Counted from the stretch's first letter, positions 1-8,878 are shown. The stretch: 18,619 nucleotides of DNA from Kiritimatiellia bacterium (GCA_900771305.1 CAAGNL010000300.1:1-18619); one strand, 5' to 3'. Program-made: numbers and translations. Notes: a model not told the origin generated them from the letters alone.

Positions 1-2
1 CC

Positions 3-1109
3 GGGGCCTATAAACAGTCCGGGCGCACCGCCCGCGAGGAAGCCCTCTGGGCCTGGGAGAAGTATCGGACAGGGTGGGTCGATCCAATCAACAGGGCCGG
101 CGGCGTTGTCTATACGGCCCGCGGCAACCACGATCTTTCGGTGAGAGATTCGTCCGGCGGTGCGTCCGGAGCCACACTCTCCGCAGTCGAGACTGCCGAG
201 AGATTGATGTTTTCCCATCGCCGTCCGTTCGCCGTGTCGAATCCGGCCGATCCGACGGCCTGCTACTTTTACCGGGACGTTCCGGCTGCGAAGATCCGCT
301 ACCTTGTTGCCGACTCGTCCGACAGAGTGTCGAGTACGTCGACGGGCTGGAGCGTCAACTACGGCATCCGCGAGCCTCAGCTCGCCTGGATCGGCGATGT
401 TGCGCTCGGGACACTGCCGACAGGCTGGGACATGATCATCATCCAGCACATTCCGCCGGCGCCGATTGTCTCCGATGCCTCGGGCGAGGAGCCGTCGCTG
501 CACGATTTCAGACTGCTCACCGAGGCGTTCCAGAATCGCGGCACCTTCGCCGTCGGGACGCATCGCTGGGATTTCTCGTCCGCAACGGGGCGCATTCTTC
601 TGAATCTGAGCGGACACGAGCATGCAGATCGCTTCAGTCATCTGAATGGCATCCCCTACGTGACCATTGCCTGCGATGCTGCGTACAACGACTATCGGTA
701 TTGGTCCCCGTATTGCGGCGACCTGCCGAAAAAGGCCCTGGAGACGATCTATGCCCAGACTTTCGACGCCGTGCGCGTGTCGGGCGACCATGAGACGATT
801 CTCCTGCAGCGGATCGGCGGTGGACAGGATCGACTGCTTCATACACGTGTCCGCACGGTGAAATCCGGCGGAAGCCTCCGGTTGACGGCGCCGTCCCTAG
901 GACCCGGGCCGACGTGGATCTCCTATGACGGCGACCGCGTTCAGCAGGATGGATCGGCGACCGATCCGTCGAAGTTCGTCACATTCTTCCACGATCACGC
1001 CTCCGTTGCCGCAGACGGATGCGTGACGGCGGGCACGTCTGGCTCGTCGCTGGTCATTGCCCACGATGCCGATTATCGTAAGGAGCTTTATTGTGTGGAG
1101 ACGATTTGA
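3..1109 (+). CDS. Calcineurin-like metallophosphoesterase, 5'-truncated by window edge
   Basis: The reading frame is open from the first bases of the window, so the true start lies upstream. Two hallmark motifs of the metallophosphoesterase superfamily are present: GNHD at 123-134 (metal ligands N and H) and GHEH at 612-623. A histidine in a QHIPP segment (cac at 447-449) fits the intermediate metal-binding block. The N-terminal D-x-H and GD motifs would lie outside the window. In this family two metal ions hydrolyse phosphomonoesters or phosphodiesters; the substrate cannot be told here. After GHEH there are about 160 further residues, a C-terminal extension with a beta-rich look. The next gene starts 17 nt before this stop, so the two are probably co-transcribed. 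An internal ATG-like start at 141 would cut off the GNHD motif and is rejected. The family call is firm; substrate and location are unknown. Confidence 0.85.
   Translation, partial: GAYKQSGRTAREEALWAWEKYRTGWVDPINRAGGVVYTARGNHDLSVRDSSGGASGATLSAVETAERLMFSHRRPFAVSNPADPTACYFYRDVPAAKIRYLVADSSDRVSSTSTGWSVNYGIREPQLAWIGDVALGTLPTGWDMIIIQHIPPAPIVSDASGEEPSLHDFRLLTEAFQNRGTFAVGTHRWDFSSATGRILLNLSGHEHADRFSHLNGIPYVTIACDAAYNDYRYWSPYCGDLPKKALETIYAQTFDAVRVSGDHETILLQRIGGGQDRLLHTRVRTVKSGGSLRLTAPSLGPGPTWISYDGDRVQQDGSATDPSKFVTFFHDHASVAADGCVTAGTSGSSLVIAHDADYRKELYCVETI
1080..1085 (+). promoter_or_regulatory. Ribosome binding site deciding the GTG start at 1093
   Basis: AAGGAG lies 7 nt upstream of a GTG at 1093. This supports that GTG over the in-frame upstream ATG at 1057, and the peptide from 1093 begins like a signal sequence. 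The site sits inside the 3' end of the metallophosphoesterase gene. Confidence 0.6.
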
Positions 1110-2403
1110 GCTGCTGCTGGTCGGTCTGATGATGGTCTGGGGGGCGTCCGGTGACGGACTGGTGCTCTGGTCCGAGACGCCAAGCGAATCGTCGCCCTCG
1201 ACGCGCGTCCGTGCCGTGGCGCGTTTTGACCTTCCGGCGGCCTCGGTCGGTGACTTGCCTTCGCCCCCGTCAGGGGCGTGTGCTGGTCTCGCACGTGTGC
1301 AGAAGGAGGACGGACGCTGCGCCTATTGTGGGTGGACGGCAGGTGGATGGGTTGAGCTTGCCGGCCGTGAGGCTGGGGCCGACCCCGTTGAGGTGGAGAT
1401 GGTCTTCAGCGAGGGAATGGTCGTCTACCGGGTGGACGGCGTGATGCTGATGGAGGCTGTGTCCGGCGCGTCGCGGTTGGCGTGTCCGGCGGGTGACGCC
1501 GTTCGTAATCTCGGTTCAACGGGAGAGGGGCAGACCGTCTCCTGTGAGGTCTCGGGCTCGTGTCTGGATGCCGTACAGGCTCTGGCCGAGGCGAAGGGAC
1601 GGGTGATTGTGACGGATGCGACGCCGGACGGTGTCTATCCGCTGTTGTCCGAACAGGGTGCCGCGTGGCGAACGAAGGTATCAATCGAGGGCTCGGCGGA
1701 TCGGCTCTGCTCGCTGGTGTCCGTGGGCGATGACGGTCTGGACGTCCAGGTGGGATCCCTTCCGTATGACGACGGTCGGCATGTGCTGAATGTCACGTTG
1801 GAACCGCGGACCGTGGGTTTTGTTTGCAATTTGTCGGACGAACAGACGGGGAGTGACCATCAACTCTACCTGAATGGCGGCGGGCGACTTGTCCTGCTGG
1901 GGGCGAGCATGGTTTCCGGGGGGATTGTCGTTGAAGATGGTGTTGTCGAGATTCGGGACAGTTCGATCACGGCGACGGCTTCCGATGTGCTGCTGTGGGC
2001 GGAGAGCGCTTTCGCCGTGGCGTCGACGGTGGATCGGCTTGAGCTGGTCGAACGGGTGACGACGGCGACGGATTCTGCGGGGAAGGTGGTTCGCCGGGTG
2101 GCCTTCGCACCGAAGTTGGCGACATCCTCGGAGATGGGTGGAGGTCGACCGTTTGCCCTGGATCCGATCGTGACGGCCGATGGCTTCCGTACGGTGGTCT
2201 TCCGTATCGCAAATGCGACAAAGGGGTTCGTGTACGGCTGTGCGAGTTCGCCGACTCTGGGCGGAGACTTTGTTCCCTGCGCGGCGTCGATTGTCGCTGA
2301 ACGGGATGGAGCTCTGGAACTTGCGGTGTGCGTGCCTGCCGCGGAGCCACAGCGATTCTTCCGGCTCTATGTCGGTCTGCCATTGAAGTCAATGGGCGAG
2401 TGA
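1093..2403 (+). CDS. Secreted protein of unknown function, 436 aa
   Basis: I do not recognise a named family. The start is GTG at 1093 because AAGGAG stands 7 nt upstream, and the N-terminus is then W-R-R-F followed by a hydrophobic LLLVGLMMVW stretch and an A-S-G-D region. That looks like a cleavable signal peptide, or possibly a lipid-free anchor. The mature part is rich in G, V, S and D with alternating beta-type patterns. An early segment (EVEMVFSEGMVVYRVDGV) recalls LamG/concanavalin-like folds, but only weakly. It has several cysteines, consistent with an exported protein. The C-terminus ends in a QRFFRLYVGL-type tail, similar to the HRFFKVEVKL end of the giant protein downstream. It overlaps the phosphoesterase gene by 17 nt, which suggests an operon. 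Being a real exported protein is fairly sure; its role is not. Confidence 0.72.
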   Translation: MWRRFELLLVGLMMVWGASGDGLVLWSETPSESSPSTRVRAVARFDLPAASVGDLPSPPSGACAGLARVQKEDGRCAYCGWTAGGWVELAGREAGADPVEVEMVFSEGMVVYRVDGVMLMEAVSGASRLACPAGDAVRNLGSTGEGQTVSCEVSGSCLDAVQALAEAKGRVIVTDATPDGVYPLLSEQGAAWRTKVSIEGSADRLCSLVSVGDDGLDVQVGSLPYDDGRHVLNVTLEPRTVGFVCNLSDEQTGSDHQLYLNGGGRLVLLGASMVSGGIVVEDGVVEIRDSSITATASDVLLWAESAFAVASTVDRLELVERVTTATDSAGKVVRRVAFAPKLATSSEMGGGRPFALDPIVTADGFRTVVFRIANATKGFVYGCASSPTLGGDFVPCAASIVAERDGALELAVCVPAAEPQRFFRLYVGLPLKSMGE

Positions 2404-2786
2404 CGAGGATTTTGGATTTCGTGCGAGAGGTTGAAATCGAGATTCCCGCGAACGGAGACCGCTTCGGAACCTTTGAAGGAGCTTCCGAAGCGGGCATCGC
2501 GCTTTCGCCGCTGGGACTCGTCGTCTCGGAGCATGTGGACAAAATCGGCTTCTTCGAGCCAGGCGTCGAGGTCCTCGACAAGGAGATTCTGCCTGATCGC
2601 ATCCGCTTCACGCTGCAGATGGGCAATGACGGGGGGAAGTCCGTCGAGGAGATCGTTCGGGGATACAAGATCGGATGCTTCAAGATCGCGCGGGAATACA
2701 AGCTGATCACGCCCGCCGATCCCCGGCCGATCTTCGGCGAGGGCTTTTCGGCGACCGTGAAGCCGAATGAACTTAAAAACGGGTAG
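2400..2786 (+). CDS. Small hypothetical protein
   Basis: This ORF follows the secreted protein directly. A GTG at 2400 overlaps the upstream TGA as GTGA, which would fit translational coupling. A second GTG at 2421, with GAGG at 2405-2408 some 12 nt upstream, is the main alternative start. The product (about 120-128 aa) has no signal peptide or membrane segment. It reads as a plausible acidic alpha/beta protein, with segments such as EVEIEIPANGDRFGTFEG and DRIRFTLQMGNDGG and a C-terminus ending NELKNG. I do not recognise a family. It could also be the surviving C-terminal part of a decayed longer gene, because there is no strong ribosome site. A hairpin begins 5 nt after the stop. Confidence 0.42.
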   Translation: MTRILDFVREVEIEIPANGDRFGTFEGASEAGIALSPLGLVVSEHVDKIGFFEPGVEVLDKEILPDRIRFTLQMGNDGGKSVEEIVRGYKIGCFKIAREYKLITPADPRPIFGEGFSATVKPNELKNG

Positions 2787-2790
2787 TTCT

Positions 2791-2809
2791 GCGGTGAAAG
2801 CGCCACCGC
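2791..2809 (+). other. Small hairpin after the hypothetical gene
   Basis: GCGGTG at 2791-2796 pairs perfectly with CACCGC at 2804-2809 across a 7-nt loop. It starts 5 nt after a stop codon, a usual terminator position. No T-run follows, so it is not a standard intrinsic terminator; it may be a processing hairpin or chance. Confidence 0.25.
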
Positions 2810-2882
2810 GACTCTGTGTGGGATAGGGACGTGGCGCGAGACATCTACGTTGTTGAACTGACGTTCCCGGAATGAGTGAAGA

Positions 2883-2893
2883 CAGGGACCCTG
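2883..2893. promoter_or_regulatory. Palindrome upstream of the giant gene's promoter, possible operator
   Basis: CAGGG-A-CCCTG is a perfect 5-bp inverted repeat around a single base. It lies about 26 bp upstream of the -10 element at 2919, just before the expected -35 position. That place would suit an activator or repressor, but the site is short and has no second copy nearby. Confidence 0.25.
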
Positions 2894-2912
2894 CGAGCTT
2901 TTATGCTCCTCG

Positions 2913-2924
2913 TTATGGTATAAT
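2913..2924 (+). promoter_or_regulatory. Extended -10 promoter of the giant secreted protein, leaderless layout
   Basis: TATAAT at 2919-2924 is preceded by TGG at 2916-2918, a textbook extended -10. No good -35 is seen at 17 bp, which extended -10 promoters tolerate. Only 6 nt separate the -10 from the ATG at 2931, so transcription would start at or next to the start codon and leave no 5' leader. The 12-base string TTATGGTATAAT recurs exactly at 10300-10311, in front of the defence operon. Confidence 0.65.
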
Positions 2925-2930
2925 AGAGCC

Positions 2931-5900
2931 ATGAAACATCAAATTTTTGCCGTAATTTCGTTTCTCGTGATCTGTTCTCCCTTGGCAAAGGCGAATGAGA
3001 CGTTGACAATCGATGTCGCGGACGGAGCAACGCAGACCTATACGGCTCAGTTGGGCGCGGGCGTCGACCTTGTCAAGACAGGCACCGGCAAGCTCATTGT
3101 CTCCAACGATTTCAACACGGCCTTCAACGGCACGGTGACCATCAAGGCCGGCATCCTCGAGGCACAGAGCGGCCTTCTTTCCAATCACCGCGTGTTCGGA
3201 AGCGCGGCGGCCAATACGATCATCGTCGAGAAGGGTGCGCAGCTCATCACAAGCGTCCCAGGGCCGAAGAGCCAGGGCGACAAGCAGTTTCCGAACAACC
3301 TTGTTCTCGCCGGCGACGGTCCCGATGGCACGGGGGCGTTGCGCGCGTACCGCTACACCGGGGTCTCGGGCAGTGGGAGCAACTGCGACGCGCTTTTCGG
3401 CAACGTGACGCTGGCAGACGATGCGATGGTACGCATCGAGTGCCGTACGGGCTTCGCAAACGGCACGATCAATTTCAATGGACATCGCCTTTCCCTCTAC
3501 AAAGGCAGCAACGGGACGTTCATGGTCTACGGCGGATCCGTCTGGAACGCGGGTTCCGCCGGTGCCGAACTCATTGTGACGAATGGCACTGAAGCGACCC
3601 ATCAGGGTACAGTGAAGTACCAGGGCGACGGCACGGTCGTGATCGCGTCTGGCGCGAAGTTCAATCTGTGGGGGCCGGCACTGACATGTCCGTGGAAAGT
3701 CCGTTTCGATGGATCGGGCTCCTTGAACGTCGGCTCAGGGACTTCCGATTCGGCGAACAACGTCACGGGGCCCATCGAGATGAAGGGGAATGTCACCTTT
3801 GGAACATATTCCTCCACGGCGAACATGCGCCAGCACCTCTCCGGTGTCCTTTCCGGCGCTGGCAAGATGACCAAGGCCGGCATCCACACGCTCTTCCTCG
3901 ACAATCCCGCGAATACCTGGACGGGCGGGACGGCGATTGGCGGCACTTCGGACGACCTGACGAGCACCCTGGTGCCGAAGACCCCGGGGGCTTTGTCTCG
4001 GTATGATCAGGCGGGAAAGGTCGCCGTGAACGCGAATGGCGTGCTTGCGCTGCCGGCAACGGGCTGGACGGTCGAGAACGCACGGACGCTGATGGCGAAT
4101 GGAACAATCGCGTCGACGGGTACGATCGCGCCCTGGACGGTGGATGGCGATGCCGCGTGGTCGGGAGACTGGTTTACGAAGAAGGCGCGTCTGGGGCATG
4201 TCGATGCAGGTCGCTTCGAGACAGATACGACGCTGCCCGATGGTTCGCAGATCTGGGTGAAGAGCGGCACCCTGGCGCTGACGGGCGCCAAGGACCGCCA
4301 CATATCTCTCCTGCAGGTTCCCGCGGGAACGCTGGAGGTTTCGAGCGGCTTTCTCCATGCCTCGAATGCGACGACGCGCCTCGGTGGACGGCTTGTGCTC
4401 AAGGACGGGGCGTCGTTCCTCGGACTCTATACGAATCTGACCCTCAAGTCGATTCCCAACATGACGCTTCCCACGGTCGATCTCGGTTCAACGGGTACAA
4501 CGCCGGCCGTCCTTGATCTGGATGGCGGCGCCTTTACGGGCAAGGTCTACGCCACGTCATCAGGGAAGGCCGTCTACAATCTCCGCGAAGGCAGCGAGCT
4601 CGTCCAAATGTCGGGTCCCTCGGCCGATGGCTATTTCTCGCGTGGGTCGACCGGCTATGGCTATCTCAACCAGACGGGCGGCAAGTTGCTCGTGCGGGCA
4701 CACTCCGGCATGATGCAGGGCGGATCGACGGGCATGTACGAGATGAAGGGCGGCATGTTCGACTACACGAGCCCGGACAGCTCGAACTTCACGATGTCCC
4801 GTGGCTATGGCTGGGGCGAATTCTACCAGACGGGCGGCACGTTCGATCCGTATACGCGCTTCGGCAAGTCGTTCTACATGGGCATTCAGAGCTGGTCTGA
4901 TTCAACTGGCGGCGTGGCGATTGCGACCCTGGATGGTGCGGACGCCTTCATGAAGGTCGACCATTTCGACATGGGCCAGCGGACAACGAACTTCGTGTCG
5001 ACACTCAATCTGAACGCAGGCGTGCTGCAGACGAAGTACATCGAGCATGCCGTGGCGACGCGCGTGAACTGCCCCGGCTACGTGAACTTCAACGGTGGCA
5101 CGCTGCGGGCGTTGGCGAACAACACGGACGTCTTCGGCAGCGGTACGAAGAAGTGTGCCCGTGTGACGGTCTACGAGAAGGGCGCGACGTTCGATACGGC
5201 CGGCTTCACGCAGCGGATCTACCAAGTGGCGCTTTCCGCGCCGACCGGGAAGGGCGTGACCCAGATTGCGATTCCGTCCGGTGCGGCAACGACGGGCTAC
5301 TTCGGTCCGCCTGAAGTCAAGATCACGGGCGACGGCACGGGGGCGACGGCGCATTGCCTCTTCGATGAGACCACGGGCAAGATCGGTCCAATTGTGGTGA
5401 CAAGTCCGGGCTGTGGCTTCACGAACGCCAAGGCGACGATCAGGAATGCGGCGCGCACCGCCGACGTCACGCTGACGGTGACGCTGGGAACGTCCATCGG
5501 TGGCGGCCTCGTGAAGAAGGGTGCCGGCACGCTGGAACTCGCGTGCGCCAATACCTACACGGGCGTGACGCGCGTCGAGGAGGGTACGCTGAAGTTGGCG
5601 GTCGCGGGGGCGATTCCTGCGGCGAACGATCTTCTCCTCGCCGGTGGCCGGGTCGAATGCGCGGCGGGCGTGAATCCGACCTTTGCGCGTGTGGGAGGTT
5701 CGGGCGAATTGACGTCGGGGACTTACACGGTGACGAAGGGACTCGTCTTTGACGCGAAGGACCTGCTCACGAATGCGATCTTCTCCGTGGGGACGGGCGT
5801 GGCGATGAATCTTCCTGCGAATCCGGACATCCGCATCTCCAATGGCGACTTGCTGAAGAAGACGGGAACGCCGATTACGCTGGCGGTCTTCCCCGCGGGG

Positions 5901-8375
5901 ACGTTCACGGCCGTGCCGAAGGTGGAGGGGACCTCCGAGTGGGGCGCCAGTGTCTCCGAAGATGGTTCGACGCTGTTGCTGGTGGCCAAGGCGACGCCCT
6001 CGCTGGACGTGTCGCGCCCGCGGATCGGCACGCCGATGACGGTGGCTTTTGCGGCCGACGGGGTACAGTCCGGCACCGAGACGGCGACATGGTATCGTTC
6101 AACTGGCACGGACCGTGCGTATGGAACGTCGGTGCATGCCGAGGGACTTGCCTACACGCCGACAGCCGCTGACTGCGAGCACTGGTTCAAGGTCGTCGTC
6201 GCCGACGCGGACGGCGTGCGCCTGACGCAGGAGTTCTTCTTCAGTCGTCTGCCGGTCTGCTACATCGATGTCGCGAACGGTGCGGAGCCCTCTGCCCAGA
6301 AGGAGGAGCACGACGCGACGATCCGCATCCAGGGCAATGGAGCCTATGCCCAGCAGTACGACGGAGCGACGACGATCCACGTGCGCGGCAACTCCACGAA
6401 GGGCTATCCCAAGAAGCCGTGGAAGATCAAGCTGGACAAGAAGACGGACGTCTTCGGTCTTGGTGGCGGCGTGAAGAACAAGCACTGGGTGCTGCTGGCG
6501 AACTATCTGGACGAGTGCATGATGCGCAACACGATCGGATTCCGTCTGGCGGATGCCCTGGGCGTCGCGAACATGAAGACCGAATGGGTGGATGTGATCC
6601 TCAACGGTTCCTACAACGGCTGCTACCAGTTTTGCCAGCACATCCGCGTGGGTGAAGACCGTGTGCCGGTCTATGACTGGGAGAACATGGCGGGCAAGGT
6701 CGCCGAGGCCTTTGCGAAGGCGAATCCGCTGACGGACGACGAGCTGGATGAACTGACGACCCAGTTGGAGGAGGATCTCTCCTGGGTGACGACGGACGCC
6801 TTCACCTACAAGGGCGTCACGGCGCAGCCTTCGAAACTCGGCGTGAAGAAGTTCTCGAACGACATCTCGGGCGGCTATCTCTGGGAGATGTCGTCGGAGT
6901 TCGACGAGCTCTCGAAGTTCGTCGTCACCTCGGGCGTGATGACGGTGAAGACGATGCTCAACCGTCCGGAATACCTCTTCTCCAATCCCACGATGATGGC
7001 GAAGTGCCAGGAGATCTGGCAGCACTACTGGGATGCCTGCACGTCGACGAACGGATACAACTCCTCCGGCGAGCACTACAGCGAGCTCTGCGACGTCGAT
7101 TCGATGGTCGGCTACTGGCTCGTGATGGTGACGATGAACAACAGCGACAGCACCAAGAAGAGCCGCTACGCCTACAAGGACCAGAAGCGGAAGATCGTCT
7201 GGGGCCCTGTGTGGGACTTCGACTGGGGCTGCGGCAGTCCGGTGACGCTCTCGACGAACAAGGTCAATGGCATCTATCCGTGGAGTGGCGCCACGAATAC
7301 CTTCGGCGTGGCGACGTCGACGGGCATTGACGACCAGAAGGTGACGGCGGGCGGCTTCTACAAGGAATGGAGCGATGACCCGTGGTTCTGCCGGAAGGCG
7401 TATGAGAAGTACTGGGAGGTCGTCCATCCCTACTACGCGGAGCTTGTCCGCGAGGGCGGCACGATCGACCAGTATGCGGAACTCCTGGCCGAGGCGGGGG
7501 CCGCCAACGAGCGGAAGTGGAAGTACCGCGTGGGCTTCAGTGGACCTGACGGCGACGTGGCGCGCTATAAGAAATACCTGAAGGACCGTCTGGACTGGAT
7601 GGACAAGCAGTTCAAGAACGTCTCGACGCTGATGGCCGCCGTCAGGACGTCCTCCAGTACGGCCCCCTATACCCGCAGCGCGTCGACGGCGGTGGCGTTG
7701 ACGTCCGGTCTTGGTGCCGCGACGTCCGACACGGCGTCTCCCGAAACGGAGATCGCCGACCTGAAGACCTTCAAGGGGCAGAACGTCCATGCGACCGTTG
7801 CGGCCGGAATGGGATCGCAGGTCGCGGTCTATGCGAACGGCCTGCTTGTTGCACGGACGCCGCTTGCCGTGGGTGCCGCGACGGTGACGGTGCCGTTTGC
7901 GAATCTGGCCGCGGATGCGAAGAGCGTCCTCGCCGTCGACGTCGAAGACGCGAATGGCAAGGTCGTTGCCCGCACGTTTTCCTTTGTTGCGCCGACCCAG
8001 GAGTGGGCGACCACGGTGACGGAGACGAACAAGGTCGAGTTCGCGTGGCTTGCGCAGATCGTGCCGGAACTCGTGGCCACGGGTACGCCGACCGACTTCG
8101 AGCGCGTGGCCGAACAGAAGCCGTCTCCGCTTGGCAAGAGCCGTCCGCTCTCCTACGACTGGATCGTCGGCACGAACCCGACGAACGAGGAGGACGTCCT
8201 CACGGCGGAGATCAAGCTGGTCGAAGGCGTGCCCGAGGTGACGTGGAAGCCAGATTTGCGGCCGACCCGTGTCTATACGGTGAAGGGCGCCGAAAAGTTG
8301 ACGGACGAGTTTGTCGCGCCAACCAACTCGATGCATCGTTTCTTCAAGGTCGAAGTGAAGTTGGGCGATCGGTGA
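2931..8375 (+). CDS. Giant exported protein: beta-strand repeats plus CotH kinase domain
   Basis: Residues 1-22 form a signal peptide (MKHQIFAVISFLVI..SPLAKA) so the protein is exported. The first 1000 residues are beta-rich and carry autotransporter-associated beta-strand repeats, seen at about 45-80 (LVKTGTGKLIVSND), 305-340 (LSGAGKMTKAGIHTLFLDN) and most clearly 855-893 (LVKKGAGTLELACANTYTG). Such repeats build long passenger-like beta solenoids. An Ig-like segment lies near 1020-1100. A CotH kinase domain follows at about 1105-1563, with RGNSTKGYPKKPWKIKLD, the RNTIGFRLADALG block and GPVWDFDWG near 1425 holding the acidic metal or catalytic residues. CotH proteins are atypical kinases that phosphorylate partner proteins; the Bacillus one acts on spore coat proteins. 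A second Ig-like segment (about 1590-1670) and a tail ending HRFFKVEVKL complete it. No autotransporter barrel is visible. The start codon lies 6 nt from a -10 box, so the mRNA is probably leaderless. Target and surface location are inferred. Confidence 0.88.
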   Translation: MKHQIFAVISFLVICSPLAKANETLTIDVADGATQTYTAQLGAGVDLVKTGTGKLIVSNDFNTAFNGTVTIKAGILEAQSGLLSNHRVFGSAAANTIIVEKGAQLITSVPGPKSQGDKQFPNNLVLAGDGPDGTGALRAYRYTGVSGSGSNCDALFGNVTLADDAMVRIECRTGFANGTINFNGHRLSLYKGSNGTFMVYGGSVWNAGSAGAELIVTNGTEATHQGTVKYQGDGTVVIASGAKFNLWGPALTCPWKVRFDGSGSLNVGSGTSDSANNVTGPIEMKGNVTFGTYSSTANMRQHLSGVLSGAGKMTKAGIHTLFLDNPANTWTGGTAIGGTSDDLTSTLVPKTPGALSRYDQAGKVAVNANGVLALPATGWTVENARTLMANGTIASTGTIAPWTVDGDAAWSGDWFTKKARLGHVDAGRFETDTTLPDGSQIWVKSGTLALTGAKDRHISLLQVPAGTLEVSSGFLHASNATTRLGGRLVLKDGASFLGLYTNLTLKSIPNMTLPTVDLGSTGTTPAVLDLDGGAFTGKVYATSSGKAVYNLREGSELVQMSGPSADGYFSRGSTGYGYLNQTGGKLLVRAHSGMMQGGSTGMYEMKGGMFDYTSPDSSNFTMSRGYGWGEFYQTGGTFDPYTRFGKSFYMGIQSWSDSTGGVAIATLDGADAFMKVDHFDMGQRTTNFVSTLNLNAGVLQTKYIEHAVATRVNCPGYVNFNGGTLRALANNTDVFGSGTKKCARVTVYEKGATFDTAGFTQRIYQVALSAPTGKGVTQIAIPSGAATTGYFGPPEVKITGDGTGATAHCLFDETTGKIGPIVVTSPGCGFTNAKATIRNAARTADVTLTVTLGTSIGGGLVKKGAGTLELACANTYTGVTRVEEGTLKLAVAGAIPAANDLLLAGGRVECAAGVNPTFARVGGSGELTSGTYTVTKGLVFDAKDLLTNAIFSVGTGVAMNLPANPDIRISNGDLLKKTGTPITLAVFPAGTFTAVPKVEGTSEWGASVSEDGSTLLLVAKATPSLDVSRPRIGTPMTVAFAADGVQSGTETATWYRSTGTDRAYGTSVHAEGLAYTPTAADCEHWFKVVVADADGVRLTQEFFFSRLPVCYIDVANGAEPSAQKEEHDATIRIQGNGAYAQQYDGATTIHVRGNSTKGYPKKPWKIKLDKKTDVFGLGGGVKNKHWVLLANYLDECMMRNTIGFRLADALGVANMKTEWVDVILNGSYNGCYQFCQHIRVGEDRVPVYDWENMAGKVAEAFAKANPLTDDELDELTTQLEEDLSWVTTDAFTYKGVTAQPSKLGVKKFSNDISGGYLWEMSSEFDELSKFVVTSGVMTVKTMLNRPEYLFSNPTMMAKCQEIWQHYWDACTSTNGYNSSGEHYSELCDVDSMVGYWLVMVTMNNSDSTKKSRYAYKDQKRKIVWGPVWDFDWGCGSPVTLSTNKVNGIYPWSGATNTFGVATSTGIDDQKVTAGGFYKEWSDDPWFCRKAYEKYWEVVHPYYAELVREGGTIDQYAELLAEAGAANERKWKYRVGFSGPDGDVARYKKYLKDRLDWMDKQFKNVSTLMAAVRTSSSTAPYTRSASTAVALTSGLGAATSDTASPETEIADLKTFKGQNVHATVAAGMGSQVAVYANGLLVARTPLAVGAATVTVPFANLAADAKSVLAVDVEDANGKVVARTFSFVAPTQEWATTVTETNKVEFAWLAQIVPELVATGTPTDFERVAEQKPSPLGKSRPLSYDWIVGTNPTNEEDVLTAEIKLVEGVPEVTWKPDLRPTRVYTVKGAEKLTDEFVAPTNSMHRFFKVEVKLGDR

Positions 8376-8389
8376 TCGCAAAGGGGCGA

Positions 8390-8826
8390 ATGCTATGCTT
8401 CCCCGTCGTGTACATGCTGCACGGTGCGGGCGGCAACCACCGCTCCATGCCGGGTGACGGCGTGATCGCCGGACTGTCGGACCGCCATGGGTTCATCGCG
8501 GTGTGTCCGGACGGCGCCGTCACGAGCTGGTGGATCAACTCCCCGATCGATCCGACGATGAAGTACGAGACCTTCGTCTCAAAGGAACTGCCCGCCTACA
8601 TGGACGCCAACTACTCGAGGAGCACCCCGAGAACTGGGAGAAGTTCTCGGTCGTCTCGCTGGCGCCGGGGCTCAAGAACGGCGATATCAACCTCATCACC
8701 GTCGTCGGAACCGGCGATTTCTTCATGAACGTCAACCGTGCCGGGCTGGGCCTCCCGCCCGTCCCGCTGACGGGATTCGTGCCGGGCGTCGACGTGCCGC
8801 GCAAGCAGAAGTGCTGGTACGAGTGA
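8390..8826 (+). pseudogene. Broken esterase D/FrmB-like serine esterase remnant
   Basis: Two reading frames together resemble a putative-esterase family (alpha/beta hydrolase) protein. The first, 8390-8614, gives FPVVYMLHGAGGNH, then GFIAVCPDGAVTSWWINSP and a YETFVSKELPAYMDANY block typical of the N-terminal half. The second, 8614-8826, gives LEEHPENWEKFSVVSLA, then GDFFMNVNRA, typical of the C-terminal part. The frame changes at about 8612-8617. The stretch that should lie between them, with the GxSxGG nucleophile, is absent, and no histidine equivalent to the catalytic one appears before the stop at 8824. The normal N-terminus is missing too. This is best read as an internal deletion with frameshift in a gene that once made a secreted or cytoplasmic esterase. 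It begins 15 nt after the giant gene. Confidence 0.75.
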
Positions 8827-8878
8827 GGGAGAAGGGGAGCGTGGCCGACCGTATGCCCTGGATTGGGGTGTTGCGGAG

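Noticed and set aside
74..793. A 239-codon + strand frame in the phosphoesterase region
   Set aside because: It has arginine-rich, low-complexity composition, while the other frame contains GNHD and GHEH.
2831..2875. A 14-codon GTG ORF in the gap before the giant gene
   Set aside because: It is too short, has no ribosome site and no homology that I can see. The rest of the 144-nt gap holds only the hairpin, the palindrome and the promoter.
1967..2932. A 321-codon open frame on the - strand
   Set aside because: It covers parts of two + strand genes and the promoter region, and its product is rich in S, P and R without any motif.
6099..8381. A 760-codon open frame on the - strand opposite the giant gene
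   Set aside because: It is a mirror of a GC-rich, codon-biased gene. Its product is dominated by R, H, L and V without recognisable domains, and the + strand has a signal peptide and CotH motifs.
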